A DNA stretch of 64,000 bases from Paramecium tetraurelia (taxonomy: Eukaryota > Ciliophora > Oligohymenophorea > Peniculida > Parameciidae), in the NCBI RefSeq assembly GCF_000165425.1, contig NW_001799311.1, positions 419,624-483,623 on the forward strand, written 5' to 3'. Made by a program: the position numbers and the translations under genes. The notes under the pieces were generated by a model. That model saw nothing but the letters and a program-made list of their open reading frames with translations. It had not been told where the DNA came from and did not search any database. Positions 25,677-38,846 of the stretch are shown here, in pieces. Every line of letters starts with the position of its first letter. Within the stretch, counting starts at the first letter, position 1.

Positions 25677-25702
25677 AAAATAAGTAAAATCTTTAATTAT
25701 TA
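25677..25702. promoter_or_regulatory. 26-bp divergent promoter/5' UTR region
   Basis: Only 26 bp separate the start codons of the small coiled-coil gene (leftward) and the PP6-type phosphatase gene (rightward). The spacing resembles the 24-bp case at 9204-9227 and implies bidirectional initiation from a minimal AT-rich element. Confidence 0.45.
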
Positions 25703-26714
25703 ATGGATATCGATCGACACATATCATCACTTCTTACAGGCGGATGTCTCCCAGAAAGAGATCTCAAACTGGTGTGCGAACGAGCCAAGGAGATCTTCCT
25801 TGAAGAATCAAATGTTTAGCCTGTCAGAGCACCAGTCAATGTGTGTGGTGACATTCATGGTATAAAGAATACATTAACATATGCAAGGCTAGTTTTACGA
25901 CTTACAAGCTTTGATTAAAGAAGGTGGTGATATTCCTGAACATAACTACATCTTCATTGGAGACTTCGTCGACAGAGGATACAATAGTGTTGAAACTATG
26001 GAGTATCTACTATGTTTAAAAGGTAATTGCAAGTAGTATTGATGAATAGTCAAGTATCCAGGAAACATCGTGTTATTAAGAGGAAATCACGAATCAAGAC
26101 AATGCACTTAGGTTTATGGATTCTACGAAGAAATCTTGAGGAAGTATGGAAATAGCAGTCCTTGGAGATTATTTATGGATGTTTTCGATTGTTTACCCTT
26201 GGCTGCATTAATAGAAGGCTAAATATTGTGTGTTCATGGAGGTTTGTCTCCAGATATGAGAACAGTAGATCAAATAAGAACAATAGATAGAAAAGTAAAA
26301 CATCATTTGAATTTTAGGTTGAAATCCCACATGAAGGTCCATTCTGTGACTTGATGTGGTCAGATCCAGAAGAAGTCGAATACTGGGCTGTGAATTCAAG
26401 AGGAGCAGGATATTTATTTGGAGCTTAAGTAACAAAGGAGTTTTGCAGATTGAATGACCTGAGTTTAATTTGTAGAGCTCATTAATTGGTGATGGAAGGA
26501 TACAAATATTGGTTCCCTGTAATCATATCAATTAATTTAGGATTAAAATTTGGTTACAGTGTGGTCAGCCCCAAATTATTGTTATAGATGTGGAAACATT
26601 GCTTCCATTCTTTGTTTGGACAATTAATTGTAATCTAATTGGAAGACATTCAGAGAGGTACCAGAAAGTGGAAAAAGCATTAATCCAAAGAATGTTCTTC
26701 CTTATTTCTTATGA
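25703..26714 (+). CDS. PPP6C: PP2A-family serine/threonine phosphatase, PP6-type catalytic subunit, 303 aa
   Basis: Four introns (25860-25887 with a CAAG acceptor, 26023-26049, 26295-26317, 26519-26540) give a full 303-residue PPP-family phosphatase. The metal and catalytic motifs are intact: GDIHG, GDFVDRG, RGNHE, HGGLSP, and [11 protein letters not shown] near the end. The C-terminus is PYFL, as in PP6 (TPYFL) rather than the DYFL of PP2A and PP4. [12 protein letters not shown] and the RTID/IPH segment also sit closest to PP6/Sit4. It dephosphorylates Ser/Thr in signalling and cell-cycle control, usually with SAPS-type regulators. The first splice junction falls inside the invariant GDIHG/QFYDL block, so its AAG acceptor is firmly fixed by homology. 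Confidence 0.95.
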
Positions 26715-26977
26715 AATATTGTATTTATATAAATGCATAAATAATTTTGAGTCAACATTTATATTTAACTTGTATACCAATATTAAAGAAGAGTCATTTA
26801 AGTGAATGAGACTTTACTAATGAAATTAATAGATTAGAAAAATACTTAAATGAAATATACTCACATTGATCTATATTAATATCAGTAGTGAATTTAAAAA
26901 AACTATTTAAATGTTAAAATTCTTTATCACACACATATGAGAATTATGATTGTTTTTAATTAATATATATTATATAC

Positions 26978-28399
26978 ATGAACAAGGATCACCCAGTTTT
27001 GATTGATAATCGATATTTACTTGCTACTCTACATTATCAAGGACGTCATTCCAACTTTTACAATGCTGTGGATTCATAACAGGAATAAAAATAGATTCTT
27101 ATATAAATAGTATTATGAAGTTCCTATCATTTTAGATAACTGATTAACTATGTATATGCAAACTATTTAAACGTCTGGAATAGAGTAATATTGTTATACT
27201 AATAAGAATAGTGATTGATAACAGAGATAAATCTAATGATCATTATAACAGAATGTCCAGATACATCCCAATTCCAAGGATCTATAAGATGGGAACTTTA
27301 GTAGTTTAGGACATCACTTACCACTACATTGCGTGGTAGAAGAGTGGACCTTCCTTAAAATTGTGCTTTAAATTGATGAAATATAAATTTTCTCTGAAAA
27401 CTATCATGTTGGTAGCACTTAAAATGGTAATTATACTTTAACAACTAGCATGAAGATTACCAATTTATAGTAAATTCATAATTTGAACATTTTGCATAGA
27501 AGTCTCAAATTATCCTGTATAATGACCACGAACCATTCAAATCTACTAATCACTAACTTCGATGACTATGTGGAGTTTCTTAATAAAGAGGGTAAAATCA
27601 CAAACAAATCAAAATAAATCCATATAAAAACAAATAAATTCAGCAGTATCGGATAACATCTGCAATAAAGTAAATTCAATTGCATAATAAGTTAGTACCA
27701 TCTCCAAGAGACGATTTGGAATCTCTTGGCTATCTCTTGTTGTATCTTCTAAGTTAAGGGAAACTACCTAACAAATGTCAATCAAAGGATTAAAATATAA
27801 GAGATAAATTTTATATGGAATTCAAAAGACAATTTCTACCTGAAAAAGAGTTGAAATAATACCCTGAACCATTTTTGTAATTCTTTTAAACTGTATTCAA
27901 ATTGGGATTCAAAGAAATTCCCAATTATGAAATACTTAAATAACCCTTCATTCAATATCTAGGAAGATAAGAACAAGATTAAAATTTTGATTGGTCTGAA
28001 GTATTCAAGCCTCTTGCTGAGTAGACAGCAACTTCAGAACTGTCACTCAGAGACAAAACTGGGTCTTTTGAGTCCTTGATGATGAACAATAATAAGAAGG
28101 AACCTTGCAAAGTCAATACTTCTGCTCCCACCAGTCCAACTACTTAACAAATGATAAATAAGCCAGCTAAGGCTTCAAGGTTTACTCTAGCACCTATTTT
28201 GGAAAAGAATGAATCTCAATTGACAAGCATAAAAAATTGTGATTCCAATGCAGGATCTCCTAGATTTAATCATAATATAAAAAATCTAAAATTTGATCAT
28301 TTTCAAGAGGATTCATCTTCAGGAGAAATTAGTCCAAGCGACGAACCTGCTGTTGATTATATGCCAAATTTTGAATACCACCAACATGATACTATGTGA
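26978..28399 (+). CDS. CK1-like kinase homologue, probable pseudokinase, 437 aa
   Basis: Introns at 27110-27135, 27185-27211 (27 nt, optional since in frame), 27427-27455 (29 nt, GAAG acceptor) and 27670-27695 give 437 residues. Casein-kinase-1 landmarks are GPSLKLCFKLMKYKFSLKT (the region after the hinge), NLQQIHNLNILHRSLK (catalytic loop) and PSPRDDLESLGYLLLYLL (the RRDDLESLGY block). The catalytic Asp is Ser148 (HRS instead of HRD) and DFG is NFD (166-168). The glycine loop is not recognisable. It is therefore probably inactive. The C-terminal 150 residues are Ser/Asn-rich and low-complexity. The protein likely acts as a scaffold or regulator of an active CK1. Confidence 0.8.
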
Positions 28400-28480
28400 A
28401 TTTGTTTATAAATTATATAATTAATAATATATATAACAACTTAATTTTATTTTCTTTTCATTTACTTTAACAGCACAAAT

Positions 28481-29209
28481 ATGGATAGCAATAAAAAGGT
28501 TTCCTTTAATACTACAATGAGAACCTAAACATTCTATACTACTTCTAATTCGATCTAAGATGATAATAAATTGGTGAAAGATATTTAAACCAAAATTCAT
28601 TCTATTTTAAAAGGAGAAAATGCAGAAAGCGATTATTCACATAGATTCAAATGCAAGGTTCCACTATTGTAAACTACTGATGGCTAAAAGTTATGCAATA
28701 AATTAATCAAATTTAATGAAAACTATAAAATTGCTGAATCAGATAAGGATTAAATCGCAATTAATAGTAAGGTCTTGAAATCATATAAGTTTAATTCAGT
28801 TATATCCAAAAGGAGATTGACAAAAAGTTAATAATAAAAAACTACAATATAAAATACCTCTCATCATTCGGAGGATAAATACAATAAAATATTTAACACA
28901 GAATGGTCAGAGTATCAGAATATATACGATTTACACAACCTCCTCACTCCTAATTCTTTAGATATGGGTCCAGCTTATGCTGAAGTGCAATTCATTAAAT
29001 CTAAAATCAAAAAACGGCACTAAGATACCTTAGTTCTGCCCAAAAGTAATCGTAACGTAATAGAGAATAATAAACCCAAAAAATTTATTGATTTAGATCA
29101 GATTTACCTTGTTTAGCCTAATTAAATATCAACTAGTAGAGTAGTTTTGAAATCTACCAACAACAGAGAATCAAAAAGTTAAAGAAGACATTAAGCATTC
29201 TAAAATTGA
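28481..29209 (+). CDS. Hypothetical basic protein, 242 aa
   Basis: A single frame of 242 codons without introns lies 81 bp after the CK1-like gene on the same strand. The product (start MDSNKKVSFNTTMRTQTFY) is Lys/Arg/Ser/Thr-rich and largely disordered, without a signal peptide or membrane segment. No domain was recognised. Codon content and the clean ATG-to-TGA frame with mixed sense codons support a real gene. Confidence 0.65.
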
Positions 29210-29379
29210 TATTCATTTAAAATAGTCATTAATTTTATGGATTAAATTCATTTGATTTTTGAATTTTCATTTTAATAAATAAAAACTCAAAATTGTTAAT
29301 TGAATAATTTATAATTCCTTAGCCATCATAGATATCTACTCTATTATTAATATGTTAACAATATCTTAAATAATTCATT

Positions 29380-32052
29380 TCATTCAGTTGTTTTTTACAC
29401 TCTATATACTTCATATCTTTTATAGATTTATTTTTTATATTTTTTATTTTCCTGCTTTAATTCTTTAATCCATTGTCGCTCCAAACTCTCCTTCTTCTTT
29501 CCTTTTTCTATAATGGAATTCTCTTCAGTCGCCAATCTAATATCATGCAAGGTGTCTCTCTCTTAATCAGCATTATTTTTATTTTCAACATCTGATAAAT
29601 TATCTTCATAAGATGATTAAACAGATTGATAATTAAGCTAACTAACATTCTTCATCAGAGGGACCTTTAAGAATTGTGTTCCATTAGAATATTTGGATTC
29701 TCTCTATTGATACTCAAAATACATCTCTTATTTGCTTTCTGATTTTTTAAGAGGAAGCTTGACATTCGGGGCTCTATTGATATTTATTGTATATTATGAG
29801 ATTCTTTATTCATTGATCGACTGAGCTGGTTGTCTTGCTTAACCTATCTATTCAGTAAGCCCTTTGAATAATTGTACAACACTAGGTCTATTTTCAAACT
29901 CTACTTCATCCTTTAAAGATTGAAATCCTGAATTAGGCTGAAGAAATGAGGAAACAGACCAATGGTCACGATTATTAAATTCAACTAACTCCTTTTGAAC
30001 TTAAAATGGATACTTTAGATCCTAAACAACCTTTAATGAACGTAGATTGACTATGTGTTCTTTTTCCACTTTTAAAAAATTATTAAGAAATCTTCTGCTC
30101 ATTTCTAAGAATCCAACCAATAACACAAACAATTCATTCTTGATCCCAAATAGTTTACAAATATCTGGAGACAGTGATAACACCCAAGTGCATCTCAATA
30201 CAAGATTTACCCCAGCAAAAATGTAATAGATTGTTGGACTATTGTACCCTAAATCATTTCTAAGAAACTTATATTTTGAATCTTTTTCGAAAAATAAAAA
30301 ATCCTTAGCTAAATCCCAATAATATTGCCAAAATGTACTAATTATAGCTACAAATATCCAAATGACTCTGAATTCAGTGACATCAGGATTTCTTCTAGCC
30401 AAAAATGACCAGACCCCAACTTATGCAGCATTGGCGGTCTTTAAAAAGTTATACCATTCATCTGTTCCAAATAATCTGCCTTTAACTCTTGCCCTAACGA
30501 GATAGTGAGCACATTTAATCAGATAAGGTACTGTAGCTGGAAGGGCACTGGTAAATCTTGTCCTTGGCTCACATTATCCTTCATGTTCATAACCTTTGAA
30601 TATCTAGAATTAAGATATGGTTTTACAATGTAATAGTAATAACAGATTGTATAGTCTAGATCTCTTATGGGAGTAGTGAAGGATGCGAATTAATCTGCCA
30701 TGAATGTATATCTCGATTCATAATTAAATAAGAATCCCCAAAACATTCCATATAACATTTAGTACATATATTTCTTTCCTTCTGGATTAAAGATCTTCTT
30801 GAATGGATATAACACATATATCAACAAACACACCCATATTAGGAGAGGGTAGAGTCTCACATCAAACACCTATAGTTCCTAAGCTAATTTCCCGATATCT
30901 TCCTCTTCAATAAATTATGAAAATTAATAAATAAATTGTACTAAAAATAGTCACTCTTTTTAATATCTCAGACAATGTTGAATAATGATGATTGAATCCC
31001 AAATAGAGCTTATAATTAACATTAAAGTAGTTCCATCCTGCTACATCAAGAGATATCATCCAAAAATAAAATATGAATAATGCAACTCCTCTGAAACAAG
31101 GAAAAACTTTATTAAAAACTTTATCTGAGTTTGGATCCAAATATCCATCATATCTCATTAACAAAAGGACTATAATCATTAGAGTAGCAAATCCAGCAAA
31201 AAATCCAAAATAAAATATACTCTCATTTGATAATTGGTTCTTTTCTGTATATCTTCTCAAAAACTCTCTACACTTTTTTGGACTTTAAATTTATAATAAT
31301 ATTTACTTATCATGTTTATAGAAATTTTAAATAATTACTGATTCTGTTTCGTCCTTTATCATTTTTAACCTTTTAGGCAATTCACGAATCTCATTCTAAA
31401 ATTCAATAACTTTTTCAAAAATATTCTCATTTACATCCATTATACCTCTTATCTCCTGTTTTTTAAACTTTTTTATTATTTTTCTAGTTGCTTCATAATT
31501 AATACTTAAGAATGATTATAATTGTTGTACTTCTACATAGAACCTAAACATGCTGTCTTGCAATTCCTCACATTTTCTTCTATATTATTTAAGCTTGGGC
31601 TTATTTTATTTAATTAACTTTAATTAATGTTTTTCTGCTTCAGTCATCGATTTTAAGTTCCATGTTATCGCTAATGTAGGTTAATTAAACAATTTTGGAA
31701 GCGAAATCCATTCTTATTACATGCCTATTATTTATTCTTTTAATTTATCATATTTCTTAATTACATCTATGTATCTGAACTTGGAGAAAGATATAGTTTT
31801 TCTTATCTCATACTCCAAAATCTCAATAAACTTTGCTGAGTCTCTCCTCAATTTATCGATTAGATCACAATCTTACAAAACATCCTATTTAATATTCAGA
31901 TATTCATCTCTTTGCTTTTATTGCTTTACTTCTAGTAAAAAGGTCTTCAGTATTGTCATTATAGATAAATATGTTTTTAACAATTTAAAATTAACATAAA
32001 ACTTAACCCATTCAGGAATTAATATCCTAAGGAGATATTTTGTAAATTTCAT
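29380..32052 (-). CDS. SPX-EXS phosphate exporter, XPR1/PHO1-like, about 880 aa
   Basis: The N-terminus MKFTKYLLRILIPEWVKFYV is a canonical SPX start; the SPX domain spans about residues 1-250 and binds inositol pyrophosphates to sense phosphate. Membrane segments follow (ESIFYFGFFAGFATLM onward), then the EXS domain with FNYESRYTFMADQF, PIRDLDYTICYY and a C-terminal FLEMSRRFLNNFLKVEKEH, typical of phosphate-exporting XPR1/PHO1. A 200-residue charged tail ends at TGA 29380-29382. One clear intron is 30604-30626 (23 nt). At 30905-30941 the frame must shift: either a 37-nt intron (GAAG acceptor) removes part of a membrane helix, or one base is extra near 30910 after LLIFIIY. The latter preserves the helix and suggests an assembly error or a damaged allele. 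Confidence 0.88.
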
Positions 32053-32074
32053 TTATTTATTTTTATTAATATTA

Positions 32075-32979
<905 letters not shown>

Positions 32980-33222
32980 TTTAAGAAATTAATTTATAAT
33001 AATAATAATTAAGTTATTACTATGTGATTCTTGAAGGTTATATTTGAAAAAATGATGGGAAAATAAACTAATCTTATATCACAAAAATATTTAACATAGT
33101 TTTCGTAGTATGATTATTATTTATGTGACATTAATATTTTACTAATCATTTATTTTAGTTGTTTTTCAAAACTACTCTTATTTGGAACATCTTATTACAA
33201 TCCTTAATACACATTTATTTAT

Positions 33223-33717
33223 TCACTATGATGATTGACAAGTTATTTTAAAAATGTCTTATTGATTTAAATATGCTTACAATCAAGGTTCCTGATTAAA
33301 ATTTAATCTTAATTTCTAGATTGCTGAATGGTTTCAATTTTAAATTAATCTTAATGCTTCTACTATTTTATCTGGTCTTATTATTCCTTTTAATCTATTG
33401 CTTTTGGAATTAACACTCTCAAATTGAGCAATTTCATATTTTCCTATTTTTCAATTAAATTGTCTAATACAATCCAACAATTAATTACTTCATTTTAACT
33501 AGTTAACTCTTTATTTTTGTTTTCTATTTTGTATTTCCTATCTGTCATCTCTCTGTAAATCTTCAAAGTTTCTCCGAGTATATTTGTCAATTAGAAATTT
33601 TCTATTCCTATTTATTTAGTTTCTTTATATAAGGCTTCCAATTTAAAAGACTATTCATTCAATTAAGATGAGTTCTTTCTCCTCCTTTGTTATTCCCTGT
33701 TATTATTCAGGAATCAT
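33223..33717 (-). CDS. Coiled-coil gene with apparent 1-nt frameshift, about 157 aa
   Basis: An ATG at 33717 opens a frame (MIPEQQQGITKEEKELIL) that meets TGA after 20 codons. The +1 frame then runs on as clear coiled coil (FKLEALYKETKQIGIENF, ETLKIYREMTDRKYKIENK) to a 23-nt intron with an AAG acceptor (33258-33280) and TGA at 33223-33225. No splice signal explains the shift near 33650, so this is either an assembly indel, a damaged gene, or a gene starting at the internal ATG at 33548 (98 codons before splicing). No domain is recognised. The start lies 31 bp from the divergent gene at 33749. Confidence 0.4.
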
Positions 33718-33748
33718 ATTATTTATTATATAATATTAGAATTTAACG

Positions 33749-34226
33749 ATGAGGAAAGATGGATTAAATATATCAGAAGTTGCTTCAGATCTCATTCTGG
33801 CTTATAAATAATTGACAAGCTAATAGGCTGATATAGTGATATCTCCTAAATATGAGAAAACTGCATTGTATTTTCCTTAATCACGTAAACTACTTAATTT
33901 AAATTTCTCAGCTATTGAAGAACAAATTGAAGAAGAAAATCAACAGGACAGTCCTAGAAAAATTGTTATTGAGAACGAAGATGATTATTTGAAAGAAATT
34001 AGTGAATTAAGAAAGATTGTAGAATAAAGTAAAACTATTGAATAATTAAGTGAGAATGAAGTACATGAACATACCAGAAAAGTATTCCTCATAGCCATTT
34101 CAATCCACTAATCAAAACAATCACAATTATACTTCAATTTCGCCTAAAAAGAATACTAAAAAGCAGATAGTAATTACTAAATACTAAACCGACTTTTTAA
34201 GACAATAATATGGGAAAATATAATGA
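33749..34226 (+). CDS. Small hypothetical acidic protein, 151 aa
   Basis: A 22-nt intron with an AAG acceptor (34061-34082) gives 151 residues ending LRQQYGKIQ. The protein has an acidic Glu-rich middle (IEEQIEEENQQD) and an Asn/Ser-rich C-terminal part (PFQSTNQNNHNY). Without the intron the frame also stays open for another 100 codons but becomes hydrophobic and intergenic-like, so the spliced form is preferred. Family unknown. It shares a 31-bp divergent spacer with the frameshifted gene to its left. Confidence 0.55.
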
Positions 34227-36125
34227 CTAGGTCTTGTTACTTTTTAATTTTCTTTAATTTTGTTTCTTTTTATCTAATTATGTAAATGATTATTATTTTG
34301 AGCCATTTCTAAAGATTTTGTTAATTTGTTCTTCTAATTTTAGATTCTTTTTATATCCTATTACTCTTTTGATAGATTCATAGACTTAAAATAATGTTTA
34401 AAGCATATTTTAATTGTTGTAGATTTAGTAGACTGACCAAGGATTCTAAAAAAGATTTTAGGATAGCCCATTGAATGGCTTATTAGATAATTGATATAAT
34501 GAGATAAGTATTTCCTACATCTATAAAAAAATTTATCCAAATTGAAATTATATCAAAAATTAAATTATCCTTATAAAAAATGCCTTCAAAATAAAAGAAT
34601 AAAAATTTAGATTATATTATTTTGAATTCTATTACTTATAATCAGTCTTAAGAATATATTTTTAGATTTGAATATTATTTTTGTGCATTCGTATGATTTA
34701 TTTCAATAAAATTCTTGAGTATGGAAGAAGGAGGATTTAGGATTAGAACAATTTATTTTCTTTTAGTATACTTTTATGCAATGAAAAATATACATTAATT
34801 ACTGATAGAAAAAATATGTAAAATTATTTTCATCGAAAAGAACATTTTATTTGATTTTAGTATAAAAATGATTTAAATCAATTATTTATTATTTTAACTA
34901 ATAATTCATGCTATTATGATACTTTGATAATAACCTTTATATTGAATTGATCATGTAGTTAAAGCCGATCAATCTTCTTGAATAAGTATTTATCCAAACT
35001 TCTATGATGGTAAAATTACAATGATACAAATTATGTTAAAAATAAATAGAATAAATTTACTTAAAAAAAGAATAAATAATTTTTGAAGAACTAAATTTTT
35101 GATTTTAGTATATTGCAGTAAGGACATATTCTTTTATAAAAACATTTTAAGGAGATTATTATTTTTGATTTTAATGCTATTATTTATTAATTCTCTAGTT
35201 TAAGCCAAAAATAATCTTCCCATCTGGAGGGTTTATTTAGTTTGTATGTAGTTTCATTTTAACGCTTATTTAGATATTTTTAAATGTTTCAATTAGTTAG
35301 TTTGATCTTCTTTTCCAGGATTTCATCAATAATTATTATATAGAAGTTATGTTATTAAGATTGGTCATGGATTTATAAAATTATACAAGATTAATGACTA
35401 AATATAAGGTAATTTATAATGAAAACGGTACACCTTTTTCATTTGTAAGAGTTTATTCGAATATTTTAATATAATAACCAAAATTGTTGTCTAAATAAAT
35501 TAATTATAAAAATGAAAAATCTATAACTAATTGATTGGCTTTCTAAAATTATTAAATTTCAAAGCAATTGATAATTTTCGTTAAACTCTAAATTTTAAAA
35601 GCTTAATTATTTGGTCAGGTCAGTTATAAACTCATATAAATTTCGAATAATTATCCTTTTCGTAAAATATAACGAATATATTAAAGTTCATACTTTAAAA
35701 TTATTTGATTAAATTATAATTAATATAGAGGTAGTTTCTTAGATTAAGTTGAATTATAATATATGGATTCAAAGACTAATATTTGATTTAACTTCTTACC
35801 CAACTTAAATAACTAAAATTTTAGCCAAATAATTATCTCATTACAAAGAATATTTTTTTAGATTTTAATATAAAATATTTCTTAAAAGAATTATATATGG
35901 AAATAATTAGAGCGTCAGATTTCTTTGACTGCAAAGTTGTAGAATGAATTCAAATTAGAATATTGTCCTTGTCCAAGTTGCTCTTGTGTTGAATAAAGAA
36001 ATTTAAACAGTTTTTTTATGAGATAATATAATTATACAAATAAATTCCGTGTGTATCTATTTTCGATATAATAATTTCCAATCCTATTTAAGTTGAAATA
36101 ATTGTCAGATGATTGAATAAATAAA
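34227..36125. other. 1.9-kb gene-poor tract with a recurring AT-rich motif
   Basis: No supportable gene was found. A loosely conserved element of the form TTTTTGATTTTAGTATA recurs at about 34655, 34850, 35095, 35165 and 35855, at irregular distances. These may be remnants of a decayed repetitive gene or chance in AT-rich DNA. No RNA gene was seen. Confidence 0.4.
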
Positions 36126-36844
36126 ATGTCAATTTAATTATATTTCAATCCAATCTCATAGCCATCAAGAGCCGTACATGCAATATTGGTACTTGGTAAA
36201 ATCCCCCATGATTTACACGTCATTGATTTGATGAAACAAGAGCAAAACACACCAGAATACAGAAAGATATCCCCAACCGGTAACGTGCCTTCAATTGTCG
36301 ATGGAGACGTTGTCTTGTTTGAATCCCATGCTATATTAAAATATTTAGCTAAGAAATTCAAGCTTGAAAATTTATATCCATCTGATATTGTTGAACAAGC
36401 CAGACTTGATTAATATCTTGATTGGCATCACACAGGAACCAGAAATGTTACTATAACAGCCAGAGATTTTGTATTCTTTCCCGTACTCTTTGGAAAGCCA
36501 GCTCCAGAAAATAAAGAGGAAAGATTAAAAGAATTAGAATGGTATCTTAAGACCTTTGAAGAGGTCTTCTTGGGAAATGGAAAACATCAATACATATTGG
36601 GATTTGCCGAGCCAACAATTGCTGATTTGAGGTAAATAATTATATATAATTTTTTAGTGCAATTTGTGAATTGGCATCATTATTCTTGCTAAATATTGAT
36701 CTTGCTCCTCTTCCACACCTTCATAAATACATTAAACATATCCTTTCAATTCCTGAAGTAAAATAGGTCCATGAAGCTGCTTTTGGATTTACCTAAAAAT
36801 TCACACAAAACTTAAGATAAGAGTATGTCGATATTATCTAATGA
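36126..36844 (+). CDS. Glutathione S-transferase, theta-like, 230 aa
   Basis: One 26-nt intron (36632-36657) gives 230 residues, the usual GST size. The N-terminal thioredoxin-like domain starts MSIQLYFNPISQPSRAV, where the Ser pair is the likely catalytic serine of theta/zeta-type enzymes. It has the cis-proline GNVPSIVDG and the glutathione-contact motif LFESHAILKYLA. The C-terminal helical domain includes FAEPTIADLSAICEL, the N-capping box. It conjugates glutathione to electrophiles in the cytosol. Class assignment is tentative; family membership is secure. Confidence 0.93.
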
Positions 36845-37121
36845 GTTAATAAATACAAAATTTACAAACAATTTCCTAATTCCATATTCTTTATCATTTT
36901 ACATTATTGTCAATTTTAACAATAATTCATATTTCTTTTAGTATTAGATATCCTTGAATTCGTCGTTCTAACTCTAGTAAAAATGATCCGATAGCAATTC
37001 TCTATTAAATTTGTTTTAATAATTAATAATACTCTTATTCGTTAATATATTCTTTAATAAATAAAATTGAAAAAAAAAGAAAGAAATCTGACTATTTTAT
37101 ATGTTAAGGACATTAAAGCTA

Positions 37122-37429
37122 TCATTTATTATCCTACTTCTTGCGTTGTCTTCTTTATTCAACTTGCTTCTTTCTTTCCTCTTCAATGAGATCTTTTCTT
37201 CCAGCATGCCAATTTGGACCCTTTCTCTTTTATTATGGTCCTTAAGCAGAGGTGGCGGCTGATCCAAATCTATTTAATATTATCCACAATTATTTTACCT
37301 TCTATTAAAGCAGATTCTTTTGTAGGCTCTTCCTTTTGGAATCTTGTGTCTTCTCACTTATTTTTCAATTTTTGGTGTCTATTTTCTGACCTTACCGGCT
37401 TTTGCCAATGTACCATGTAGTTTTCCCAT
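37122..37429 (-). CDS. RPS30: Ribosomal protein eS30, 92 aa
   Basis: One 29-nt intron (37270-37298) gives 92 residues beginning MGKLHGTLAKAGKVRKQTPK, the hallmark of eS30 (KVHGSLARAGKVRGQTPK in animals), with the basic RRHKIPKGRAYKRICFNRR core. The sequence continues about 30 residues past the animal C-terminus as a Lys/Arg/Glu/Gln tail. There is no ubiquitin-like fusion partner upstream: the ATG lies directly before the conserved region. It is a small-subunit ribosomal protein near the decoding site. Confidence 0.93.
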
Positions 37430-37505
37430 GCAAATGTTAAATTAATAAATTAATTATATGTAATTCTTTATTAAATTTACAAAAATAAATACCCTCCCTC
37501 CAATA

Positions 37506-38655
37506 TCATATATATATTAATAAACCCAATTTTGTCAAAGCCTGCACTTGATCATCATTATTAATTTAGTTCCCTTGCATGTAAATTTATTATAATGAAT
37601 TATACTTCTAATCTTCATAGATTTCGATTAAATATTTCAAAGATTCATTTGTTAATTTATTGTTCTTCAATTTCAAGATTTTGATCGTGTTATTTGTCCA
37701 CAATGCATCTATGAGATACTAGAATCCTTAATCAGTTATTTCATTTCTCGATAAAACTAGTGCTCTTATATTTGAAATTGTTCTTGACAATGCTTCAGAG
37801 AATATTTTAATATCATCATCTGTTAAAGTTCTAGCCTTTAAGTTAATTGTTTCAAGATTCTCTGATCTATTCATTGCTTTAATGATTTTTTTTAATTCAT
37901 TCATTTTTTCTTAAGACAATGCTGGACGAATTTAGATTTATTTCAATTCCTCAAATATCTTTTTTTAAGGAGATCTTTATCTATTTGTATCTATTGAATC
38001 TTTATTAGAAAATGTAAGAAATTATTCTTTCTATTGTGAATTACTAAGCTGAATATCATTATATACTTCTTCTCTTAAAATACCATATCTTGGTACAAGC
38101 ACATCCATCTAAAATTAAAAGTCAATTTGTAATAAACAAAATGGAGATTATTCATATTTCATGTCTATCTGGCTAAATAACTCCATTTTTCTGACTTCTA
38201 ATCTTGTAATGAGATCATTAAATTTATTTTCGATTTTCGATAATATCTCATCTCTTTATTTTTAACTTTCAGAGATGGTGTTTTATAAAGAGATAGGAGT
38301 TAATTAAGAATCTTAAAATTTATTTTTAGAAATTGTAGAGTCGGAAGATGAGTTATTCTTGTATAGACTCAGTTAAGGGGTTTCAAAAAGATCATTCAAT
38401 TTTGGTTTTTATTTTAATTAGATCAATTTAAATAAGGTTGTATTGATAGGAAAGCCATCGATCGAATATTCATAAAGTGTTCTGGAATGGTAAAAATGAA
38501 CATTACTCATCTGCAGGACATCTGAAATGCCCTTCTTATTATTTTATACACTTCTCACAGACAGTGTGTCCGCATTCATTTAACAACCTTGGCAAGTGGA
38601 TGACTAAATCGAACTCTATAGAGCACAATCTACAATTCAGAAATTGTTCATTCAT
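37506..38655 (-). CDS. RING-finger protein with leucine-rich repeats, 374 aa
   Basis: One 25-nt intron (38482-38506, acceptor CCAG) gives 374 residues. The N-terminal RING reads CRLC, CGHTVCEKC and CPAD, a C3HC3D-type finger likely to recruit an E2 for ubiquitin transfer. A coiled coil lies around residues 130-175 (ILSKIENKFNDLITRLEVR). The C-terminal 110 residues form RNI-type leucine-rich repeats (NLETINLKARTLTDDDIKI, IRALVLSRNEITDQGF, IKILKLKNNKLTNESL). It is a probable E3 ubiquitin ligase whose LRRs bind the substrate. Confidence 0.87.
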
Positions 38656-38846
38656 TTTTCGCTATTAATTGATTATTATAATTTCTAAATTAAACTAATT
38701 AAGAATATTCCTATTTATACAACTATTACCAATTTTAATCTTTCCTTACAAGTCAAAAGCCAAAGATTTTTTGATAATTGCAATTCAAGTTAAATATAAA
38801 AATAACAGTAAAAAAAAATTAATATAAATATTCAAAATTAAAAGAA

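Noticed and set aside
26590-26805. 71-codon + ORF at the end of the phosphatase gene
   Set aside because: It is an alternative frame over the conserved CYRCGN to PYFL end of PP6.
36134-36361. Minus-strand ORF over the GST gene
   Set aside because: It is antisense to the well-conserved thioredoxin-like domain; no independent support.
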